From contig NZ_VRUA01000001.1 in the NCBI RefSeq assembly GCF_008017535.1, positions 186,001-250,000 of the forward strand: a DNA stretch of 64,000 nt, written 5' to 3'. The notes under the pieces were generated by a model. It was given only the letters and a program-made list of their open reading frames with translations, made no database searches and had not been told where the DNA came from. Numbering within the stretch: position 1 is the stretch's first letter; every line of letters starts with the position of its first letter. Position numbers and translations under genes: made by a program. Positions 8,886 to 18,106 of the stretch are shown here, in pieces. This DNA comes from Ottowia flava (GTDB lineage: Bacteria; Pseudomonadota; Gammaproteobacteria; Burkholderiales; Burkholderiaceae_C).

Positions 8886-9752
8886 CTACTGCCGCGCCGT
8901 GCGCACGGCGGACGGCAGCGCACCCGGGTGGCTGGTGCGCCAGGGGTTGATGTCCAGCCCGCCGCGGCGCGTGTAGCGCGCGTACACCGTCAGCTTGGTC
9001 GGGCGGCAGCGCTGCCAAATGTCGGTGAACATGCGCTCGACACAGTGCTCGTGAAAGTCGCTGTGGCCGCGGAAGCTGACGATGTAGCGCAGCAACCCGG
9101 CCTGGTCGATCTGCGGGCCAGCGTAGCGGATCTGCACACTGCCCCAATCGGGCTGGCCGGTCACCGGGCAATTGCTTTTCAGCAGGCCGCTGGTCAGTGT
9201 CTCTTCCACCGGCTGTTCGTCCAACGCGGCGGTCAGCAGATCGGGCGCGGGCTGGTAGCGGTCGCAGTCGATGTCCAGGCGATCCAGGCTCAGGCCGTCC
9301 AGCTCGTGGATGGGCTCGCGGTCAAAGTCGGCCGGCAGCACCAGGCGCACGCCGGCCGATTGCTGCACCGGCCCGCCCTGCCACAGCGCCGCGCTCAGGT
9401 CGGTCTGCAGGCGTTGCTTGACCTCTGCCTCGCTGCCGAAGGGCGTGCCGTTGAAGCTGTTCAGGTACAGCTTGAAGGACTTGCTTTCGACGATGTGCGT
9501 GCTCTCGCACGGCACGACCACGTGCGCGATCGCCAGCTGCGGCTTGCCGCGCAGGTTGAGCCAGGACAGCTCATACGCCGTCCACAGGTCGGCACCGAAA
9601 AACTTGGGTTGGCCGTTGATGCCCAAGGCGGCACGTTGCGGCGCGCGCGGGATGGCGAACAGCAGCGACGCGTCGTACTGGTCTGCGTAGGCGCTGGCGC
9701 GGCCGAGCGGCGAGTCCTGGGGTGTGGCGGGGTGAGCGGGCGAGGAGGTCAT
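8886..9752 (-). CDS. queF: NADPH-dependent 7-cyano-7-deazaguanine reductase
   Basis: QueF reduces preQ0 to preQ1 in queuosine biosynthesis. The 288-residue length is that of the two-domain (E. coli-type) enzyme. The QueF motif [12 protein letters not shown] is at residues 89-100, the thioimide-forming Cys is C195 in [12 protein letters not shown] and the general acid is D202. The C-terminal [14 protein letters not shown] segment is also conserved. The start codon overlaps the stop of the upstream alpha/beta hydrolase gene (ATGA), so the two are translationally coupled. Confidence 0.96.
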   Translation of the reverse strand: MTSSPAHPATPQDSPLGRASAYADQYDASLLFAIPRAPQRAALGINGQPKFFGADLWTAYELSWLNLRGKPQLAIAHVVVPCESTHIVESKSFKLYLNSFNGTPFGSEAEVKQRLQTDLSAALWQGGPVQQSAGVRLVLPADFDREPIHELDGLSLDRLDIDCDRYQPAPDLLTAALDEQPVEETLTSGLLKSNCPVTGQPDWGSVQIRYAGPQIDQAGLLRYIVSFRGHSDFHEHCVERMFTDIWQRCRPTKLTVYARYTRRGGLDINPWRTSHPGALPSAVRTARQ

Positions 9753-10657
9753 GACCGTGCGGCGTCCACAGACTGCAGAAAAGGGAGTTGCACCGCCAGC
9801 ACGCGGCGCAGGATTTCGGGGTGCGGCGCCGGCGCCAGGTCGTGCGCCATGTCGGGGATCACTTCCAGCCGCGCACCAGGGATGCGCCGCGCCGTGTCCT
9901 TCCCACCCGCCAGCGGCACCAGCGGGTCTTCGGCGCCGTGCACCACCAGCGTGGGCGCCTGGATGCGCGCCAGCTTGGCGGCGCGCCCGGTGTCGGCCAC
10001 GATGGCCGCCAGCTGGCGCAGCGTGGCTGCGGTCTGCGGGCGGTGGCGCGCAGCGGTGGCGCGAAAGACGTCCATCAGCTGCGCCTCGGTCGGCGCCAGC
10101 GTGTGGCTGCTGATGGTCTTCAAGAAACGGATGTAGTAGGCCACCAGCGCTGCGTCGCCGCCGCTGCGCACGCGGCCCATGCTGACGCGCATGACCTCAG
10201 GCCGCGGCTTGAGCAGCCCGCGCCCGCCGCTGCTGCCCATCAGCGAGCTCAGGCTGATCACGCGGTCTGGCGCGGCCAGCGCGACGCGCTGCGCAATCAT
10301 GGCGCCCATGCTCATGCCGACCACGTGCGCGCGTTGCACGCCCAGCGCATCCAGCACGCCCAAGGCGTCGTCTGCCATGTCGGCCAGCCGGTAAGGCACA
10401 CGCGGGCGCAGGCCCAGACGGGCACGCAGCGCGATCCACGGAATCACCGGCGTGCCGCTGGCGCGCATGTGCGTGGACAGGCCGGCGTCGCGGTTGTCCA
10501 TGCGGATCACGCGGTAACCGGCGTCAACGAGGGCCTGCACCCAGGCCGCCGGCCAGTGCGTCAACTGGCCGCCCAGGCCCATGAGCAGCAGCACGGGCGT
10601 GCCGGAGCCGCCTGTGTCCTCGACTTCGAACTGCAGGCCGGATACTTCAATTTTCAT
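9749..10657 (-). CDS. Alpha/beta hydrolase
   Basis: A 302-residue alpha/beta-hydrolase fold enzyme: oxyanion-hole segment LLLMGLGG, nucleophile elbow GMSMG with S116, acid in GAEDPLVP and base in MAHDL. It resembles bacterial aclacinomycin-methylesterase-like or peroxidase-like hydrolases; the substrate is unknown. Its ATG at 10657 is the ATG of a dispersed repeat (CAGCTATG on the minus strand), and no Shine-Dalgarno is visible, so the leader is repeat DNA. It is translationally coupled to queF downstream. Confidence 0.85.
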   Translation of the reverse strand: MKIEVSGLQFEVEDTGGSGTPVLLLMGLGGQLTHWPAAWVQALVDAGYRVIRMDNRDAGLSTHMRASGTPVIPWIALRARLGLRPRVPYRLADMADDALGVLDALGVQRAHVVGMSMGAMIAQRVALAAPDRVISLSSLMGSSGGRGLLKPRPEVMRVSMGRVRSGGDAALVAYYIRFLKTISSHTLAPTEAQLMDVFRATAARHRPQTAATLRQLAAIVADTGRAAKLARIQAPTLVVHGAEDPLVPLAGGKDTARRIPGARLEVIPDMAHDLAPAPHPEILRRVLAVQLPFLQSVDAARS

Positions 10658-10708
10658 AGCTGGCCGCGCAGATGGCCGTAGGCCAGAGGTCTATTCTGCT
10701 TGAAATGG
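10651..10708 (+). repeat. Dispersed repeat, copy 4
   Basis: Core 10657-10696 reads TAGCTGGCCGCGCAGATGG, then CCGTAGGCCAGAGGTCTATT. On the minus strand it provides the start codon and leader of the alpha/beta hydrolase gene. Confidence 0.85.
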
Positions 10709-10720
10709 GTGCCGCAGGCT

Positions 10721-11569
10721 TCAACGGAATTCGCGCTCTCTCAGCCACTTGGTGGCGATCCATTTCTCGCCCGCCGTCACCGGCGCGCCGCCGTGCAGCG
10801 TGCGCGTGGACGGGTGCGGCCGTTCGTAGCTGAAGAACACGGCGTTGCCGCGCTTGGGCGCGACCGACAGGTGCACATTAGGGAACACCGTGCCGCCGCC
10901 CTTTTCGGGCTCGTTCAGGTACATCACCACCGTGCCCACGCGCTGGCCACCGCGCTTGAGGATGGTGGGCGTGCCAGGCTCGTCCGGGTCGAAGTAGTCG
11001 TAGTGCGGCTTGTATTCGGTGCCCGGCACGTACTGCAGGATCTGCAGGCCTTCGCCGTTGATCTCGGGCCAGTTGACCAGCTTGGCGATGCGCGCTTCGA
11101 TGCGGCGCACCAAGTCTGTCTCACCACGCTGGAAGAACATGCCCTGGCTGGTGCGGTCCGCGTTGACTTCTTCGCCACCGGTCTTGGTCGCCACCGTCAG
11201 CGACCGGCTGAGGCGCGGCTTGGCGGCCTCGATCAACGCGTCGCATTCCTCGTCCGACAGCAGGCCGCCAAACACCACCACGCGCGGCGACGCCATGACG
11301 CTGAGCACAGCCACCTGACGGTCGCCGCCGTCCAGGTACAGCGGCGATTCCTCGACGCTGGGCTCGGGCACCCGCGACGACGGCGGCAGGCCCTGCTCTG
11401 CCGCCTGCTGGTCGAGATGGCCGCGCAGCGTGGTTTCCATCGCGTCGATGGCCACGTCCTCGTCCCAGCCCGAGGCCTTCATCGACTGCAGCACCGATTC
11501 GGCGCTGTGCCCGGCCTGGGCCTGGTCGACGATCCATTGGCGGAGTTCGGGGGTAATCTGTTGGCTCAT
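10721..11569 (-). CDS. 2OG-Fe(II) prolyl-4-hydroxylase-like oxygenase
   Basis: A 282-residue protein with an N-terminal helical part (about 1-60) and a C-terminal prolyl-4-hydroxylase double-stranded beta-helix. Iron ligands are H189 and D191 (KPHYDYF) and H259 (RTLHGG); K269 (GEKWIATKW) would bind 2-oxoglutarate. The family hydroxylates proline in proteins or peptides; the target here is unknown. It sits 4 bp downstream of yaaA in the same direction, so it is probably in one operon with it. Confidence 0.88.
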   Translation of the reverse strand: MSQQITPELRQWIVDQAQAGHSAESVLQSMKASGWDEDVAIDAMETTLRGHLDQQAAEQGLPPSSRVPEPSVEESPLYLDGGDRQVAVLSVMASPRVVVFGGLLSDEECDALIEAAKPRLSRSLTVATKTGGEEVNADRTSQGMFFQRGETDLVRRIEARIAKLVNWPEINGEGLQILQYVPGTEYKPHYDYFDPDEPGTPTILKRGGQRVGTVVMYLNEPEKGGGTVFPNVHLSVAPKRGNAVFFSYERPHPSTRTLHGGAPVTAGEKWIATKWLREREFR

Positions 11570-11573
11570 GGCT

Positions 11574-12347
11574 TTACTGCTTGCGGCGGAACACCAGCCG
11601 GTCGGAGCTGGAGGCGGTGGGGGCGAAGGCGTAGCCTTCCAAATCGAACCCTTCCAGCTGCGCCGGACGGCCGATGCGGTGCTGCGCGGCGTAACGGGCC
11701 ATCAGCCCGCGTGCGCGCTTGGCAAAAAAGCTGATGACCTTGTACTGGCCGTTCTTGTAGTCCTCGAACACGCAGTCGATCACGCGCGCCTTCAGCACCT
11801 TGCGTTGCACCGCCTTGAAGTATTCCTGCGACGCCAGGTTGACGATGACCGGCGTCTTGTCGGCCGCGGCGCGCTGGTTCAGGTACTCGGCGATCTGCGC
11901 GCCCCAGAACTGGTACAGGTTGGCGCCGTGGTCGGTCGCCAGTGGCGTGCCCATCTCCAGCCGGTACGGCTGCATGCGGTCCAGCGGCCGCAGCACGCCG
12001 TACAGGCCGCTCAGGATGCAGACATGGTCCTGAAGCCAGTCGAGCTGCCTGGCCGTCAGGCTGGCGGCCTGCAGGCCGCCGTACACATCGCCGTTGAAGG
12101 CCAGCACCGCCTGACGCGCGTTGTGCGCCGTGGCGCGCGGGCGCCACGCGGCGTAGCGCGCCACGTTCAGGGCGGAAAGCGCGTCACTCAAGTGCATCAG
12201 CTGGGCGATCTGCTGCGGCGACTGCGCGCGCAGCACGTCGATCAGCTCGGCCGACTGCTTGGGAAACAGGGGGGACGTGTGGGGCACATCGGCCGGCACA
12301 GCGCTTTCATAGTCCAGCGCCTTGGCCGGGGACAATACAAACAACAT
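11574..12347 (-). CDS. yaaA: Peroxide stress protein YaaA (DUF328)
   Basis: A 257-residue YaaA-family protein with the family start MLFVLSPAKALDYES and conserved FNGDVYGGL, LSGLYGVLRPLD and VNLASQEY blocks. In E. coli YaaA limits free iron during peroxide stress and is under OxyR control; no OxyR site was recognised here. The start ATG shares the palindrome CATG (12345-12348) with the ATG of truC on the other strand, so the two genes overlap by two bases head to head. No clear Shine-Dalgarno is seen for either. Confidence 0.93.
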   Translation of the reverse strand: MLFVLSPAKALDYESAVPADVPHTSPLFPKQSAELIDVLRAQSPQQIAQLMHLSDALSALNVARYAAWRPRATAHNARQAVLAFNGDVYGGLQAASLTARQLDWLQDHVCILSGLYGVLRPLDRMQPYRLEMGTPLATDHGANLYQFWGAQIAEYLNQRAAADKTPVIVNLASQEYFKAVQRKVLKARVIDCVFEDYKNGQYKVISFFAKRARGLMARYAAQHRIGRPAQLEGFDLEGYAFAPTASSSDRLVFRRKQ

Positions 12348-13056
12348 GCTGCCGATTTTGTACCAAGACGCGCACCTGGTCGCCGTGGACAAGCCGGCTG
12401 GCCTGCTGGTGCACCGCACGGTCCTGGACGCGGGCGAAACGCGCTTCGCCGTGCAGCTGCTGCGCGACCAGTTGGGCCGCCCGGTGTGGCCGTTGCACCG
12501 GCTGGACAAAGGCACGAGCGGGGTACTGCTTTTCGCCCTGGACGCAGACACAGCCAGCGCGGCCAGCTCCCTTTTTGATAGTGAAGGCGCCATCGACAAG
12601 CGCTACCTCGCCGTCGTGCGCGGCTGGCCGCAGGAGCGCGGGCGCATCGATCACGCCTTGAAACGCCTGCCGGACGACGCGCGTGCAACGGCCCGGGCGC
12701 TGGAGGTGCAGCCCGCCGTCACCCATTTCGAACGCCTCGCGCGCTACGCCCTGCCCCTGCCCTACGGCGCGTTTGACCACACGCGCTGCGCCCTGCTGGC
12801 CTTGCACCCCGAAACCGGGCGACGCCACCAGCTGCGCCGGCACTGCAAGCACATCGCCCACCCGATCCTGGGCGATGCGACGCACGGCAAGGGCCCGCTG
12901 AACCGCGCGGTGGCGGACTGGCTAGGCCTGCAAAGGCTGTGGCTGCACGCGCGGGCGCTGAGCCTGCCGCACCCGTGGCGCGCCGACCGGATCGCCATTG
13001 AAGCGCCGCCGGGCAGCGAATGGCGGCGCTGGGACGCGGCGCGCGTGGCGGATTGA
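12346..13056 (+). CDS. truC: tRNA pseudouridine synthase C
   Basis: A 236-residue RluA-family enzyme with the TruC start MLPILYQDAHLVAVDKPAG and catalytic D54 in HRLDKGTSG, followed by the conserved HPETGRRHQLRRH block. TruC makes pseudouridine 65 in tRNA(Ile/Asp). The start matches E. coli TruC (MLEILYQDEWLVAVNKP), so the overlap with the yaaA start looks genuine. An upstream in-frame TTG at 12322 would lengthen the overlap further. A weak GGGGA lies about 14 bases upstream of the ATG. Confidence 0.92.
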   Translation: MLPILYQDAHLVAVDKPAGLLVHRTVLDAGETRFAVQLLRDQLGRPVWPLHRLDKGTSGVLLFALDADTASAASSLFDSEGAIDKRYLAVVRGWPQERGRIDHALKRLPDDARATARALEVQPAVTHFERLARYALPLPYGAFDHTRCALLALHPETGRRHQLRRHCKHIAHPILGDATHGKGPLNRAVADWLGLQRLWLHARALSLPHPWRADRIAIEAPPGSEWRRWDAARVAD

Positions 13057-13103
13057 AGGGGGTCGGGCCCGCGGGCAACGCCGTGGCGCCGCGGCGCCGC
13101 GGA

Positions 13104-13943
13104 TCAGAAACCGGTGTCGCGACCGGCCAGGACGAATTCGTACAGCAAGACGCTGAAGCCGCTGGGCACGTAGTCCAGCGTGCAGTCCAGCAGCATGGGC
13201 ACCTCCATGTCGGGCAGCAGTCGGCTCACGCGCAGGGCGACCCGCAGCGTGACGTCTTCCCCTGCCACGGCGTAAGTGTGGCCCAGGCCTTGCGCCAGGT
13301 AGACCAGGATGTCCACGTCGTGGCGAACGTCGCCGCTGGTTTCGATCAGCTGGGTGGCGGCGTCCGAGCCCAGCGCCATCAGCACCTGGGTCATGTACGC
13401 CTGCGCCGCCACCGGGGTGCGCACCGGCACTTGCTCAGCCTCGATGCTGTTGACCGTGGCCGCTACGCCGGCCGGCCGGGGCACGCGCAGCGGATCGACG
13501 CGCGTCGCCTTGACCACCGCGGTGCGCTCCGCCCCCAACTCGGCCCGCACGGGTGCTACCGCCGAGAAGTCGGGCGCTGGCACGTCGGCCAACCGGGTCA
13601 GCTCCTCCAGCGACATGCGCTGCAGCGAGGCTGGCTCGGGCACCGGCGGCAGGCTACTGTCGAGCTCACTGGCCAGAAAGCGGGAGGGTGGCGTTTGTGG
13701 GGCTGCTGTCAGATCGCTCAGCAGGATGTCGGGAATGCTGGGATTGGTCTCGCCATGCACCACGACGAAGCCGCGGCGCGCAAGGTTGTCCACGTCCGCC
13801 ATCACGCCGCTGCCAAACAGATCGGCCAGCTCGTCCATGGTGCGGCTGCCGTTGACCAACACCATCAACTGCCGCTCACGCAGGTTCAGCGCGTTGCGTT
13901 CGCGCAGCGCGGCCCGACCTTCGTGTGTTTTCTGGTAAATCAT
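13104..13943 (-). CDS. Uncharacterised protein with N-terminal winged-helix-like region
   Basis: A 279-residue protein, not recognised with confidence. Residues about 1-60 (QKTHEGRAALRERNALNLRE and LADLFGSGVMADVDNLARRG) look like a small winged-helix or response-regulator-associated module. Residues 70-150 are Pro/Ala/Glu-rich and probably disordered, and the C-terminal third is a mixed alpha/beta region. No membrane segments or signal peptide are seen. The start at 13943 (MIYQKTHEG) is preferred over a start 14 codons upstream. A perfect FNR/ANR site lies about 175 bp upstream, suggesting oxygen-responsive expression. Confidence 0.7.
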   Translation of the reverse strand: MIYQKTHEGRAALRERNALNLRERQLMVLVNGSRTMDELADLFGSGVMADVDNLARRGFVVVHGETNPSIPDILLSDLTAAPQTPPSRFLASELDSSLPPVPEPASLQRMSLEELTRLADVPAPDFSAVAPVRAELGAERTAVVKATRVDPLRVPRPAGVAATVNSIEAEQVPVRTPVAAQAYMTQVLMALGSDAATQLIETSGDVRHDVDILVYLAQGLGHTYAVAGEDVTLRVALRVSRLLPDMEVPMLLDCTLDYVPSGFSVLLYEFVLAGRDTGF

Positions 13944-14116
13944 GAGCAGAGCGAGGGATTTCCAACGAATTGAAACACGGCCCATGAGCCCGATCAGTCA
14001 AAAGCGGGACTAAGCCGCGATCGAAAGCGTTTTTTGCGCAATCTCAGGCATCGTTGTGGCGGTTTTCGCTAAGGCGGAGCCCATCGGTCACCCCAGCGAC
14101 AGAAACTGGGGGGAGT

Positions 14117-14130
14117 TTGATCCAGATCAA
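14117..14130. promoter_or_regulatory. FNR/ANR-type binding site
   Basis: TTGATCCAGATCAA is an exact match to the FNR consensus TTGAT-N4-ATCAA, and flanking T/A extends the symmetry. The only gene it could drive directly is the uncharacterised minus-strand gene starting at 13943. The spacing would imply a leader of well over 100 nt if the site is at about -41. Confidence 0.7.
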
Positions 14131-14216
14131 ACCCGAGCGCCCGGCGCCTGCCGGGCTGGCAGGCACTTCACCTCAAGACATGCCCGGCTCCCGAGCAATT
14201 TTCAAGCGCTTTTGCA

Positions 14217-14268
14217 CGATGGACCTACAGCCGCCGGCGCAAGCAGCTATCAAAACAATAGTTTTGAG
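14217..14268 (-). repeat. Dispersed repeat, copy 5
   Basis: Minus-strand reading TAGCTGCTTGCGCCGGCGG, then CTGTAGGTCC. It is located just past the TRAP permease stop codon. Confidence 0.75.
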
Positions 14269-14285
14269 TCTTGCGCGCGGGCACA

Positions 14286-16880
14286 TCATGCGGCCGCCAG
14301 CGCGTTCGGCCCGGTCCGGTTGCGCCGCATACGCAGACCTTGCAGCCACCAGACCAGCGCCACCAGCAGAAAACCCGGCAGGAAGAACCAGTACTTGACA
14401 GGCCGGTCCGTCGGCAACTGCACGCCGACGATGTCCCAGCCCTGCTCGAAACCCGCCTTCTTGGCGCGCGAGCCGAAGCGCACGCCGCCGACCTGCACGT
14501 CGTCGCCCAGCGGCATGAGCGTGAGGCCGGCCTCCGACAGGCGGGTGCGCCCGTCCTTGCCCTTGTCGCCGAGTTGCACAGAGACGGTCTTGGTGACGTC
14601 TTCCCCTTCCAGCGTCGTGCCCTTGATCAGCATGACGATGGTGCCGTCGCTTGGCATGTCCTTGGCGACGTCGTAGACCTGGGCCGCCGGGGCGCGCTGG
14701 TACTCGGGCGCGAGGAAGTCCATGAAAAACCCGGGGCGGAACAGCATCACGACCGCCACGGCCAGCATGGCGAATTCCCACCATTTCATGCGGATGCGCA
14801 GCCAGTACAGCGTGAGCGCGGCAAACGCCAGCATCGCGACGGTGCTGGCCACCACGACCAGGGCCAGCTCGCCCCAGCCGTGCACGTCGATTAGCAGCAG
14901 TTGCGGGTTGAAGATCCAGATGAAGGGCAGGATCACCGTGCGCAGCGCGTAAAGCGAGCCCTGGATGCCGGTCTGGATGGCGTCCTCACCCGAAATCGCC
15001 GCCGCCGCGAACGTGGCCAGGCCCACCGGCGGTGTAATGTCGCCCATGATCCCGTAATAGAAAACGAACAGGTGCACCGCCACCAGCGGCACCACCAACC
15101 CGGCCTGCGCACCCAGCTCCACCACCACCGGCGCCATCAGCGTGGCCACCAGCACGTAGTTGGCCGTGGTCGGCACGCCCATCCCCAGCACCAGGCAGAC
15201 AAAGGCGATGAACAGCAGCATCAGCATCATGTTGCCGTGCGAGACGAATTCGACGAACTCGGTCATGCGCAGGCCCAGGCCGGTCAGCGTGATGGCGCCG
15301 ACGATGATGCCCGCCGTGGCCGTGGCCACGCCGATGCCGATCATGTTGCGCGAACCGTCGTTCAGGCCGCCGATCACGCTGTGCCAGCCCTCGCTCCAGG
15401 CCCCCGGCGTCTTGACGCCCCGAAACAGGTCGATCAACGGTCGCTGCGTCAGCATCAGAACGATCAGCGACGTGACGGCCCAGAACGCCGACAGCGCCGG
15501 CGACATCTCTTCGACCATCAGGCACCAGATCAGCACACCGATCGGGATCAGGTAATGCAGCCCGGCGCGCACGGTGGGCCAGGTCTGCAGCCGCACCGGG
15601 TGGTGGATGTCGATGTCTTCCGGCAGATCGGGGCTGCGCGCGGCTTCACGCAGCGATACCAGATACAGCGCCAGCAGCGTCGCGCCCACCGCCCAGGGTG
15701 CGGCGGCGCCCAGCGTCGCCTTGAAGAACTGCAGCAGGTAGTACAAGACGCCCACCACAACGATGGAGCCGGTGATGCCGATCAGCGTGCGCAGCATGCG
15801 CGTGCGCCAAGGGTGTTGCACGGCCATGGCGGCCGGGGCGATGCCCAGCTTGAGCGCCTCCAGGTGCACGATGTACAGCAGGCCGATGTAGGACAGCGTG
15901 GCCGGCAGGAAGGCGTGCTTGACGATGTCTGAATACGGAATACCCACGTACTCCACCATCAGGAAGGCTGCGGCGCCCATGACAGGCGGCATGATCTGGC
16001 CGTTGACCGACGACATGGTCTCGATCGCGCCCGCCTTGACGCCGCCGTAGCCGGCCTTCTTCATGAGCGGGATCGTGAAGATGCCACCCGACACCACGTT
16101 TGACACCGACGAGCCTGAGATCATCCCGTTCAGCGCCGAGGACACCACCGCCACTTTGGCCGGGCCGCCACGCAGGTGGCCGAGTGCGGCAAAGCTCACC
16201 TGCATCATGTAGTTGCCGCCGCCGGCACGGTCTAGCAAGGCGCCGAACAGCACGTAGATGAAGATGGTGCTGGCCGAGACGCCCAGCGCAATGCCGTATA
16301 CGCCTTCGGTCGTGAGCCACATGTGCGAGAGCAGGCGGCTGAGCGAAGCGCCCTTGTGCGCGACCACATCCGGCAGCCACGGGCCGCCCATGCAGTAGGC
16401 CAGAAACAGCACCGCGAGCAAGGCCATGGGCCAGCCGACAGCGCGGCGCGTGGCTTCGAGCAGCAGCACCAGGCCGGTGATCGCCACGGCGATGTCCATG
16501 GTGGTGGGCTGACCGGGGCGCGTGGCCAGCTCGCGGTAGAAGATCATGATGTAGGCGCCCGCAAAGGCGCCCACGATGGCCAGCACCCAGTCCAGCGCGG
16601 GCACGTATCGGCGCGGCGACGAACGGAAGGCGGGCCACGCCAGAAACGCCAGGCCCAGCGCAAACGCCAGGTGGATCGCACGCGCTTCGGTGTCGTTCAG
16701 GATGCCGAAGCCGACCACAAAAGGCAGCGGCGACGCGTACCAAACCTGAAACAGCGCCCAGGCCACGCCCAGCCCGAAGATGAACTTGGCCGTCAGGCCG
16801 CTCGGCTTGCGCGCGCCGGTGTCCGTCTCGGCCACCAGTTCCTGCAGCGCTTCGGGGGCTTTTTCAATGTCCGTGGCCAT
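14286..16880 (-). CDS. TAXI-TRAP transporter fused permease (DctQ-DctM plus DUF3394)
   Basis: An 864-residue inner-membrane protein that fuses the small (4TM) and large (DctM, about 12TM) TRAP subunits, as is usual for TAXI-type TRAP systems. The DctM core shows GGPAKVAVVSSALNGMISGS and GLRMTEFVEF. The C-terminus (about 690-864) carries a DUF3394-like domain with LLIKGTTLEGEDVTKTV-type beta structure followed by a final TM helix. It would import an organic anion with the binding protein encoded upstream at 17092-18069. The ATG at 16880 has only a weak ribosome site. A terminator and a dispersed repeat lie between it and the binding-protein gene. Confidence 0.92.
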   Translation of the reverse strand: MATDIEKAPEALQELVAETDTGARKPSGLTAKFIFGLGVAWALFQVWYASPLPFVVGFGILNDTEARAIHLAFALGLAFLAWPAFRSSPRRYVPALDWVLAIVGAFAGAYIMIFYRELATRPGQPTTMDIAVAITGLVLLLEATRRAVGWPMALLAVLFLAYCMGGPWLPDVVAHKGASLSRLLSHMWLTTEGVYGIALGVSASTIFIYVLFGALLDRAGGGNYMMQVSFAALGHLRGGPAKVAVVSSALNGMISGSSVSNVVSGGIFTIPLMKKAGYGGVKAGAIETMSSVNGQIMPPVMGAAAFLMVEYVGIPYSDIVKHAFLPATLSYIGLLYIVHLEALKLGIAPAAMAVQHPWRTRMLRTLIGITGSIVVVGVLYYLLQFFKATLGAAAPWAVGATLLALYLVSLREAARSPDLPEDIDIHHPVRLQTWPTVRAGLHYLIPIGVLIWCLMVEEMSPALSAFWAVTSLIVLMLTQRPLIDLFRGVKTPGAWSEGWHSVIGGLNDGSRNMIGIGVATATAGIIVGAITLTGLGLRMTEFVEFVSHGNMMLMLLFIAFVCLVLGMGVPTTANYVLVATLMAPVVVELGAQAGLVVPLVAVHLFVFYYGIMGDITPPVGLATFAAAAISGEDAIQTGIQGSLYALRTVILPFIWIFNPQLLLIDVHGWGELALVVVASTVAMLAFAALTLYWLRIRMKWWEFAMLAVAVVMLFRPGFFMDFLAPEYQRAPAAQVYDVAKDMPSDGTIVMLIKGTTLEGEDVTKTVSVQLGDKGKDGRTRLSEAGLTLMPLGDDVQVGGVRFGSRAKKAGFEQGWDIVGVQLPTDRPVKYWFFLPGFLLVALVWWLQGLRMRRNRTGPNALAAA

Positions 16881-16907
16881 GGCTGCCTGCTTTCCCGGTT
16901 ACTCTTA

Positions 16908-16966
16908 ATTTCATAGCTGCCTGCGCAGATCCATCTAGGGCTGCAGCCACAAATGATGCTTTAAAA
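16908..16966 (+). repeat. Dispersed repeat, copy 6
   Basis: Core 16914-16955 reads TAGCTGCCTGCGCAGATCC, then ATCTAGGGCTGCAGCCACAAAT; close to consensus. It sits between the TRAP permease start and the terminator of the binding-protein gene. Confidence 0.9.
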
Positions 16967-16996
16967 ACGACAACGGGTGAAGTTGCCTTCACCCGT
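16962..16996 (-). terminator. Intrinsic terminator after the TAXI binding protein
   Basis: ACGGGTGAAG paired with CTTCACCCGT (10 bp, 4-base loop) is followed on the minus strand by TGTCGTTTTTAA. It lies between the binding-protein gene and the permease gene and probably lowers permease expression relative to the binding protein. Confidence 0.8.
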
Positions 16997-17091
16997 GCGG
17001 GCGGATCCGTGAAACCTGCGGCCGCGTGCTGGCGCATGGCCAGCCGCCGTGCCTGCGCCGCAGAAATCGGTCCGCGGCACACTGGCCTGGT

Positions 17092-18069
17092 TTACTTGAT
17101 CCAGCCTTTTTCCTTGTAGTAGCGTGCAGCGCCGTCGTGCAGCGGCGCGCTCAGGCCGTTCTTCACCATGTCTTCGGGCTTGAGGTGCGCGAGCGCCGGG
17201 TGCAGCTTCTTGAATTCGTCGAAGTTGTCGAACACGGCCTTGGTGACGGCGTAGATGGTGTCGGCCGGTGTCTTGGCCGACGCCACGATGGTGGCCAGCA
17301 CGCCGTAGGTCTGCGTGGGCTGCGGGTTGTTGGGGTACAGGCCGCCCGGGATGGTGACCTTGGCGTAGTAGGGCTTGCCCTCCACCAGCTTGTCGACCGC
17401 CGCGCCTTGCAGCGACACCAGCTTGGCGCCGCAACTCGTCGTCGGGTCCTGGATGTTGGCGCTGGGGTGGCCCACGCCGTAGAAGAACCCGTCGATCTTG
17501 CCGTCGCACAGCGCTGGGCCGTGCTCGTCGGCCTTGAGCTCGGAAGCCAGCGAGAAGTCGCCCAGCTTCCAGCCCATGGCGCCCAGCAGTTCTTCCATGG
17601 ACGCGCGCGTGCCCGAACCGGGGTTGCCCACGTTGAAGCGCTTGCCCTTGAAGTCTTCAAACTTGGTGATGTTCGCTTCCTTGCGCGCCACCACGGTGAA
17701 CGGCTCGGGGTGCACGGCGAACACGGCACGCAGGTCGCCCACCGGGCCGTCCTTGAACTGGCCGACGCCCTTCACGGCGTTGTACTGCACGTCGGACTGG
17801 GTGAAGCCCAGGTCCAACTCACCCGACTTGATGGTGTTGACGTTGAACACCGAGCCGCCCGTCGATTCGACCGAGCAGCGGATGCCGTGCTTGGCGCGGT
17901 CCTTGTTGACCAGGCGACAAATCGCGCCGCCTGCTGCGTAGTACACACCGGTGACGCCGCCGGTGCCGATGGTGACGAACTTCTGCTGAGCCGAGGCCGG
18001 CGCGGCCCACAGTGCGGTGGCGGTCGCAGCGGCGAAAGCCAGGGTCTTGAGGGCGGGACGAACGTTCAT
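17092..18069 (-). CDS. TAXI family TRAP substrate-binding protein
   Basis: A 325-residue periplasmic protein. A signal peptide ends at ASA before [11 protein letters not shown]. The mature part shows the TAXI signatures [20 protein letters not shown] and [15 protein letters not shown], plus [17 protein letters not shown] in the second lobe. It would bind an organic acid (glutamate-like or dicarboxylate ligands are known for the family; the ligand here is unknown) and deliver it to the downstream permease. The ATG at 18069 has GGAG nine bases upstream; an in-frame upstream extension is rejected. Confidence 0.94.
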   Translation of the reverse strand: MNVRPALKTLAFAAATATALWAAPASAQQKFVTIGTGGVTGVYYAAGGAICRLVNKDRAKHGIRCSVESTGGSVFNVNTIKSGELDLGFTQSDVQYNAVKGVGQFKDGPVGDLRAVFAVHPEPFTVVARKEANITKFEDFKGKRFNVGNPGSGTRASMEELLGAMGWKLGDFSLASELKADEHGPALCDGKIDGFFYGVGHPSANIQDPTTSCGAKLVSLQGAAVDKLVEGKPYYAKVTIPGGLYPNNPQPTQTYGVLATIVASAKTPADTIYAVTKAVFDNFDEFKKLHPALAHLKPEDMVKNGLSAPLHDGAARYYKEKGWIK

Positions 18070-18106
18070 GCGGAAAAGTCTCCAGACAGGAATGAAAAGT
18101 TGAAGG

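Larger units (their letters stand above)
13944..14285. other. 342-bp intergenic region with regulatory elements
   Basis: No gene is supported here. The region holds an FNR-type palindrome (14117-14130), a G+C-rich hairpin (14139-14156: GCCCGGC, GCCT loop, GCCGGGC) that could end the TRAP transcript, and one inverted dispersed repeat (14217-14268). Confidence 0.7.
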
